A stretch of DNA of 64,000 nucleotides, from NCBI GenBank assembly GCA_040954595.2, contig CM082597.2, positions 8,060,001 through 8,124,000 on the forward strand, in the 5' to 3' direction. A program made the translations under genes and the position numbers. Below the pieces are notes generated by a model. That model saw only the letters and a list, made by a program, of their open reading frames with translations. It was not told the origin of the DNA and ran no database searches. Position 1 is the stretch's first letter. Each line of letters opens with the position of its first letter. The DNA comes from Balanoglossus misakiensis. Taxonomy: Eukaryota > Hemichordata. Positions 57,641-64,000 of this stretch are shown in pieces.

Positions 57641-58494
57641 TAGTCTAGTAAATATAGGGCTAGACCCACCACAAATTGCAACAGAATTTTTTTCTTCAGA
57701 ATATACTTTGGAGAGGTGTCTAGAACAACATATTAAAAATGCACCCTATCCACCTTGTGGAAATATGTCTAATTTGCATAAATTTAATATTAGAGATTTT
57801 GGGGCCAAATATCAAGAAATAAACGCTTTTTTCCATGATTTTAAAGTTTAAAAACTATTTCATGTTCATGACAAAACATTTTGGAATAATATTTGACATG
57901 GGCAGTTTTCATAATTTGCATAAATTCAATATGGCAGACAGTATTCCTAAAAAACATATTTGGGCTATATATTGGATACTTAGTAAGCTATTTTAGTGTT
58001 TTTAATTCAAAATTTCCTCTATGACATTTGAAACAATGTTAAAAATATCTTGTTTACATTTACACTTTATATTTTGCATAAATCCAATATTTTTTTCAAA
58101 ATTGTTCCAAATGTCATAGAGGTAGTTTTGAATAAAAAAAAACACTAGAATTGCTTGCGTATTACCCGATATACTGCCCAAATATGTTTTTTTAGGAATA
58201 CTGTTCACCATATTGAATTTATGCAAATTATGAAAACTGCCCATGTCAAATATTATTCCAAAATGGTTCTTCATGCACATGAAATATTTTTAAACTTTAA
58301 AAACATGGAAAAATCATGTTTATTTCTTGATATTTGGCCCAAAAATTATTAAATTTATGCAAATTAGACATATTTCCACAAGGTGGATTCGGGTGAATTT
58401 TTGATATGTTGTTCCGAAATATATTCTGAAAAAAAAATTATGTTGCAATTTGTGGTGGGTTAGGTGCCCAAATCTCGTAGATTTACTAGACTAA
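57641..58494. mobile_element. Foldback element F1, longer form, block 3
   Basis: Same ends as 16183-16838 but about 200 bp longer in the centre (57890-58120), itself made of further inverted atgtcatagaggtagttttg-type sequence. Confidence 0.82.
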
Positions 58495-58524
58495 TAGGTG
58501 ATCGTAAAATTGATTTGTACTCAC

Positions 58525-58701
58525 CACAGGACGATTTCTCCAGTCCAGCACAATCCCCTTCCTCCTGGCTTCATAGGCATAGGCAAACAATACATCACAT
58601 AGACACTTTTCATGCACAGGGCATGCACACATATCAGACAAACACAATTCATAGAACGGAGCTGGGTTTACTACACCATGGGCTGGCCGAAATAATGGTC
58701 C
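58525..58701 (-). pseudogene. Block 3 e12: C8 exon with 1-bp deletion
   Basis: 177 bp against 178. FYELCLSDMCACPVHEKC is intact, but one base is lost close to the donor so WRKLSC becomes WRNRP and the last cysteine and exit phase are wrong. Confidence 0.87.
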
Positions 58702-58871
58702 CTGTGTAAAACCAAACAAAAATAACAACGGATCATTTACAATGAGAAACTGTTTAAAGGTATACGGTCACCTATGGAAAATTAGCAATAGTTACCATGG
58801 TAAATTGAGAATTAGCCAATCACACATTTTCAGTGGGTGGCACACGCGCCACCATATGTTCTCAAATATGC

Positions 58872-59048
58872 CATTTCGCGATATTGAGAGAGGCCACTGT
58901 TTAGCGAGTATTAATTTTCGCGTTCTCTTATTTCATTCACTGCATTGTTATCTTCAAAAAAAATATGCAACTTTTTATTTTCATGCTATTTTAGCTCTCG
59001 TGTATTTCGCAAAAATTTATTGCTCGCAAATATAAAGTGTTTTACAGT
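58872..59048. mobile_element. MITE family A, position 5, block 3
   Basis: Left-truncated as in blocks 1 and 2. Confidence 0.82.
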
Positions 59049-59423
59049 AGTATTACTAATACATATACACTGTTTTTACTCTAAAATGCTCAAAGTAGAA
59101 AAATAGGCATGAGGAAAAGAGAGACAGCAAGACAGATGTTTGAAGTCTCTTAATTTTCCAGAATTGTCCTGTTTCCTGCAGTGACTTTCCAAGGAATTTC
59201 AGAGTTTGGATTGAAAATTGATAATACTATTACTAATGTTTCAGGAGTTAACACTGTACGAACCCTGATGCGTATATTGAAGACAGACTCTCACATTGTA
59301 CAACCAAATGAACCTGGTATATGTCAGCCCTTTGAATGTGGTTACATGTTTTAAGTTGGCTAAACAATGCAGACATCTAGGTATAAAAAGGGTTAAGTTC
59401 GACCTAAAATTTGATTGACTTAC

Positions 59424-59669
59424 CTATTTTTTGTATACTTAGATCTGGTTCCTGCAAGTAAGGTAATTCTACCAGGCCTCCATTGACACTTACTGTCAAA
59501 TCTGGCATTAGGTTGATCACCCAATCAACTAGTCTGATCTGAATGACTTGTGTCCAGGCAACAGCAAAGGTACTCTTGCCATCATTCTGAACTATAATCT
59601 TAAAGTTATTCTGATAACAATCTTGTGATAAGACATGAGGATCTCCAAATACAATACACGAGGCAGATT
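59424..59669 (-). pseudogene. Block 3 e10: VWD first part lacking the core motif
   Basis: 246 bp. A clean 51-bp in-frame deletion removes YRTYDGKFFSFQGTCTY and joins GDPH to VLSQ. Splice sites and frame are kept, so a transcript could pass through, but the domain core is gone. The partner exon e11 is also deleted (junction near 59310). Confidence 0.92.
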
Positions 59670-60361
59670 CTGTAAAAAGACGGAATGCAGAAAGACTTAA
59701 AGGCATACGCCCATATATGGCTGAAATGGCGTATTTGAGCGTTCTATAGAACACATGGTGGCACTCTTTTTTACGCGTTTGCCACCCACTGAAAATCTGT
59801 GATTGGTAGCTAGTCCTCAATTTGCCATGGTAACTATTGCTGATTTTCCATAGATGACTGTATACCTTTGAGAGTGTCTACCGAAGAATGTTGCTATGAT
59901 TGCAGCATTGTAACAACAGACGTCAAATGTTACCAAAAATTTGTAAACAAATGATATTCAAAGAATGCTTATTATTTACGTAACACATTCTGGACAGTTT
60001 TGAGGTCCCAGAATCACATTCTGTGTCTCTATTTGACTACTCTTTCTGATTGCTCACATTTGATGGTTTGAAGGACTTCCAAAGGCAATCTGACTGGCGT
60101 TGTTTCACATAACAATTTCTTATATCTCTTGCATTTTGTAAACAAGTCCAAATCCTTAGACTGTTGCTCCCCTTTGAAATCTAGTTTTATCGACTTTGGT
60201 AACATTTCCTGGGTTTATGACACATTTTGATCACATTATGTCTAAATATGGTATAGTATGCACCCAGACATAAGTGACACACGTCAGCCTCCACTATGTT
60301 TTCGTGTAAACTTGGCAGTCAGTTTTTAATAACCTCATAATATATTGATAATTAGACTCAC

Positions 60362-60413
60362 TTGGAACACATTTCTGGCAGCATTCACCATCAATATGGC
60401 CGATCTCTTCTTC
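60362..60413 (-). CDS. Block 3 e9: VWC-5 end
   Basis: 52 bp, phase 0 to 1; acceptor is the canonical TTTCCAG. Confidence 0.82.
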
Positions 60414-61117
60414 CTGGAAATATAAACAACAAATGAATTATTACCACAGTAAATACAAATTGTATATCCACTGAGAAGACACACAATAAAACATCTATAG
60501 CACAGTGTCTTCAAATTTTTAATACAGAGAAACCTGTCTATTAAAGACACCTTCAGGAACAGAAAGACTGTCCTTATTGCAGAGGTGTCCTTAATGACAG
60601 ATTTCACTGTAATTGTATAGAACAAATTTGAAATGGGTAAAATGCAAGTAAATGCAACATCCCTCTTCCATAATACTGAACCTTATAAACGAATGTGCCG
60701 CTATTTAGAATTAACATATAACAAATTTATCATTTCTGTTCAGAACAGTGATTGTGAATTGATCAATTTCTGATGGACACTTGAATGAAGTACATTTATT
60801 TCAGATGCTAAACAATTGAGAAAGTTGTTTGGTTTGTTTGGTTTGATTACTACAAAAGGGCTGTCTTGAAAATCCAAATAATGAGAACTAATACAAAAGG
60901 GCTTTCTTGAAAAAAAAGAAATGATGAGAATTCTTTAATATGTTTTATGGAGTTGACCAAGAAACCTCAGTTGATACCCAAAACAAAAATATTCAGAAAA
61001 CAGCACAAAGTTAGAGTTACTTGTCCTTTAAAACTATTGCTCTCAGGCCCATACAGTAAAACAAAGCAAAACTGTAGTCTGACCATACACTATTGAATTC
61101 ATGACTGATAAACTTAC

Positions 61118-61216
61118 CGCTGAGCAAGTCAAAGGTTGACAGACTTCTTGAACGCAGCTCTCTTTACCATTGAAGCAATCACAGATGTCGCACCCCACAT
61201 GCCAAGTTTCACCAGA
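61118..61216 (-). CDS. Block 3 e8: VWC-5 middle
   Basis: 99 bp, phase 0 to 0, as block 1 e8. Confidence 0.87.
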
Positions 61217-61290
61217 CTGAAAAGTGAAACTTCAAATTTTGCTGGAAACCCGGTATGCAGATCGTGTGTGTATAATTGGTCTGTCATAAT

Positions 61291-61592
61291 TAACCCTAAT
61301 GCTACTGGGTGTCATACCTGTTCAGAGTCTCAAGTCCCTTAAATAAAATACGTATTTGCCATTTTATCTTCTATAATGTATTTTGACTGTCTTGACATGG
61401 CTCTCATACGTACCTAGACACACTTGGCAGTCTGAACCTCCCAGAAAATGAACCAAATTGCACTGGTTTGTACTGTATTGGTCTGAGGGTCTTGGATAGG
61501 CCCTACTGATTAACACGCACTTGGCAGTCTAACAGGCCTGGGAGCCAGGATTCTAGGCACCTTTCAACTGACTTGGCAGCGTTAGTGTTAAT
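61291..61592. repeat. Dispersed repeat R1, block 3, second copy
   Basis: Counterpart of 20140-20436. Confidence 0.75.
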
Positions 61593-61855
61593 TTACATTT
61601 CATTATACATTTGCTGTGCTACACTTATGACCATTCTCTTTACCTCTCTCCTATTTCCACTTGGTTTTTTGCAGATTACTTGCATGATAATGCGTACCAA
61701 ACAAATAAAAAGAGGTGTATGCCACTTGGTGCAAAGACTGGCATAAATTGCTGATGAGCTAACACCAATGGCACAGCTCGTCTTGCATTGTGAAGTCTCA
61801 GCAGAATCCATTTTTGCAGAAAATTTATCATATATCTTAGAAATTAAATTGTTAC

Positions 61856-61993
61856 CTGATATCTCCTGCCTTTGTACATACAATAAGATTCCACAGTACA
61901 TTTTGGACAGCAACTGCCATGTGGTAAAATCTGGTTTTCTAGATCACAGTTGATTTGTTCACAATTGGGTCTTTCACAGGTTACCTCGCCATC
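61856..61993 (-). CDS. Block 3 e7: VWC-4 end and VWC-5 start
   Basis: 138 bp, phase 0 to 0; LPHGSCCPKC where block 1 has LPDGSCCPKC. Confidence 0.88.
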
Positions 61994-62320
61994 CTTAACA
62001 GAAATTCAGAAAACATTGTATGACATAAAACAGGTTGACAGAGAGGATGAAATGTTTTCAATAATCTGTACAGTGAATATACAGGAAAAATAGCAACATT
62101 ATTCAACAAGTTATACAAGTTATGTGAAAATGTTGCATCAAACTTTGATAGGGAAAATGTGCCATTCAAAGTGTTTGCTTGCAGGTACTGAACCATTTTC
62201 AGAATTTTCGATAAATTTTCAGAATTTCTTTGAAATCTTAGGTTTTCTTCAACAGACATAAGTGTTTCCAACACCTTGATGTTTTCAAAAAGAGAAAGTA
62301 TTATTTTTGAAATGTGGAAT

Positions 62321-62533
62321 TACTGTAAAACATGTTATTTTCGTGAGCAATAAATTTTTAGCGAAATACGCGAGAACCAAAATAGCGTGAAAATAAAAAG
62401 TGGCATAAATTTTTTGCGAAGATAATGATGCAGTGAATGAAATAAGAGAACGCGAAAATTAATACTAGCGAAACAGTGGCCTCTCTCGATATCGCGAAAA
62501 TTTCAACTCGCAAAAATAAAGTGTTTTACAGTA
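62321..62533. mobile_element. MITE family A, position 6, block 3
   Basis: Counterpart of 21172-21384. Confidence 0.88.
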
Positions 62534-62618
62534 GTTTGGAACACGGTTATAATAATAAACTACACGCAAAAAACATTAGAGGTTCACCAGAAGACGAAGT
62601 GTTAGATCAGAAACTTAC

Positions 62619-62710
62619 CAGACATGTGCAAAGGCTGCAAGGATCAGCCAATGGAACAAACTGTTCACCAGTTTTGTAAATCTGATTCTCAAAGCTACAT
62701 TCCAAAGGAC
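62619..62710 (-). CDS. Block 3 e6: VWC-4 first half
   Basis: 92 bp, phase 1 to 0, as block 1 e6. Confidence 0.9.
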
Positions 62711-62798
62711 CTGTAAATGGAACATGACAACTGGTGGTATTATCTAGAGGAAGTGGAAAGTCACTGACTTCTGAAATGTTCTGAATACTAGTACTCTC

Positions 62799-63432
62799 TT
62801 AAAGGCAATAGATCGTCTCACGCGCATGTGTGTAACTTCCCAGCAAATTTTCCGTTCGATGCATTCAAATAGTGGACTGCCTTCGCTTCCTTCCATATTT
62901 CATGCGCACCGTATAAGTAGATTCTGGTTTTGTCCCTCCTTTTTACCCAAGCTGGTGTTTTCTCACGATCTCCGACATAGATTATGGTCGCCGCCATCTT
63001 GTCTGTTGTTAGGACAGAGCACTGCCTTAAGGGATTGACTGTTCACTAAATGTCTGTAACCAGCGGCTACAGCTGGAACATGCGTGTGAGACGAGCTAGG
63101 TGCTTTAAAGGGCAGTGATCATCTTATGCGCATGTGCCAAACCAGAGACTCTGGTTACATAAATTGTATACAGTCATTGCCGTAAGGCAGTGTGCTGTCC
63201 TGACAACAGACAAGATGGCGGCAACCATAATCTGTGAGTGATTGGGAAAAACAGCAAATTGGATGAAAAGAAGGGACAAAACTAAAGTCTGGGTGAACAT
63301 GAAATATAGAAGAAAGCGAAGGCAGTCCACTATTTGAATGTATTGAATGCAAACTTTGCACAACACTTGGATTGGATGTAATGTTTGGACACATGAAATA
63401 CACACATGTGCTTAAGACGATCATTGGCCTTT
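62799..63432. mobile_element. Foldback element F2, block 3
   Basis: Counterpart of 21650-22291. Confidence 0.85.
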
Positions 63433-63575
63433 TACAGTTGTCACTGTGAGCAATAAATTGTATCAAGGAATACATACGCTCAATTGTATTGAAACTTTTT
63501 GTGTTGTAAAAAGTTACCACAGACACGCATTGCATGATTGAACACCATATGTTGATGTACATAAAAAAAACTTAC

Positions 63576-63675
63576 TTGCACAGCGTGGACAGCATTCACC
63601 TGCATCACATAGGATTCTATCTTCGTTACATTCTAACTCAGGACACAATTTGACATCACATGAAACATGACCATC
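63576..63675 (-). CDS. Block 3 e5: VWC-3 second half, most 5' exon in the window
   Basis: 100 bp, phase 0 to 1, as block 1 e5. Its upstream partner e4 lies beyond 64000. Confidence 0.9.
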
Positions 63676-64000
63676 CTGACAGAAAATACACACACAGACA
63701 ATAAGACAACAACTCATATGGTTATCAATTGATCATACACTTGTTAAAATTCACACACAAACATATTTATCAACATCAGTAAAAATTGAACGATGAATGC
63801 TGGACCGGTTTTACAATTCACCACTTTTGATTGCGATTGACACTTTTTTAAATCAAAGTATTTTATTTTCTTTGCAACAGCTTTGTGGATGTCTAACTGC
63901 TGGGAGATCTAACTTCAACCCTTACGCCAACATGGTTGGTCCAAATCCATTGTTTTCTATGGTAAAGTTGGACTTCCAAACAGGGAAATGGGGTTAAAGG

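Larger units (their letters stand above)
7051..63675 (-). other. Multi-exon array of a secreted VWC/VWD/C8/EGF protein gene (three tandem blocks)
   Basis: Seen: about 75 exons on the - strand with GT/AG boundaries, consistent phases and VWC, VWD, C8 and EGF cysteine patterns. The first exon of the gene, a signal peptide and a true 3' end are not in the window; transcription enters from beyond 64000. Family knowledge: VWC arrays followed by VWD and C8 occur in kielin/chordin-like proteins and BMPER, which bind BMPs outside the cell. Inference: an extracellular matrix or BMP-modulator type protein. Many exons carry lesions, so part or all of the array may be a pseudogene. Alternatives are several tandem gene copies rather than one giant gene. 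Confidence 0.75.
45769..64000. repeat. Tandem block 3 (runs off the window)
   Basis: Collinear with blocks 1 and 2 from 45769 to the end, with extra DNA at about 47058-50826 and a replaced segment at about 51880-53160. It reaches e5; e4-e1 lie beyond the window. The last 350 bases still match the intron between e5 and e4. Confidence 0.9.

Noticed and set aside
6972-64000. Whole triplication as a pure assembly artefact
   Set aside because: Each block has its own insertions, deletions and substitutions with clean empty sites in the others. Allelic or collapsed assembly cannot be fully excluded without reads, so it stays a listed check.

Overview
The window is animal (metazoan) genomic DNA: AT-rich, intron-rich, with split extracellular Cys-rich modules, LINE remains and many small DNA transposons. 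The modules and the MITE load suggest a marine invertebrate. I cannot name the species from sequence alone.

Left edge (1-6971): no host gene. It holds low-complexity DNA, a LINE 3' fragment with an RT-type zinc knuckle (241-545), and a LINE on the + strand (2261-5640) interrupted by a second LINE on the - strand (2654-4477). Both are broken.

From about 6972 to the right end the window is one - strand exon array arranged as three large tandem blocks: block 1 (6972-25720), block 2 (25721-45768) and block 3 (45769-64000, running off the window). I could read 24 exons per block by splice sites, codon phase and cysteine spacing. I number them e1-e24 in transcript order, so e1 has the highest coordinate in a block. 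They encode VWC domains 1-5 (e1-e9), a VWD domain (e10-e11), the second half of a C8 domain (e12), two EGF-like domains and one calcium-binding EGF (e13-e15), and VWC domains 6-11 (e16-e24). The VWC-VWD-C8 part resembles kielin/chordin-like and BMPER/crossveinless-2 proteins, which are secreted BMP modulators. EGF modules after C8 followed by more VWC domains is not the standard order for that family. The last exon of each block is in phase with the first exon of the next block to the left, so the array could in principle be read as one very long transcript.

The blocks are not intact. Blocks 1 and 2 share a frameshift in e16 and an 18-bp deletion in e21. Block 1 also has frameshifts in the VWD and C8 exons and ends abruptly at 7051. 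Block 2 keeps VWD and C8 but lost the splice donor of e21. Block 3 has a nonsense codon in the cbEGF, frameshifts in e12 and e24, a VWD missing its core motif and its CGLCG exon, and lost exons around a LINE fragment. Block 3 alone carries five extra exons (47526-50731). In blocks 1 and 2 these were lost, apparently by recombination between two MITE copies. The array looks like a decaying or fast-diversifying intragenic expansion.

The introns are full of transposons. Several insertions have exact empty sites in a sister block: a 2567-bp TIR element with a 3-bp duplication in block 2, and two TTAA-duplicating elements in block 1. Six positions of a roughly 210-bp TACTGTAAAACAC MITE are shared by all three blocks and so predate the duplications. 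No tRNA, rRNA, CRISPR array, polyadenylation site or promoter could be supported.
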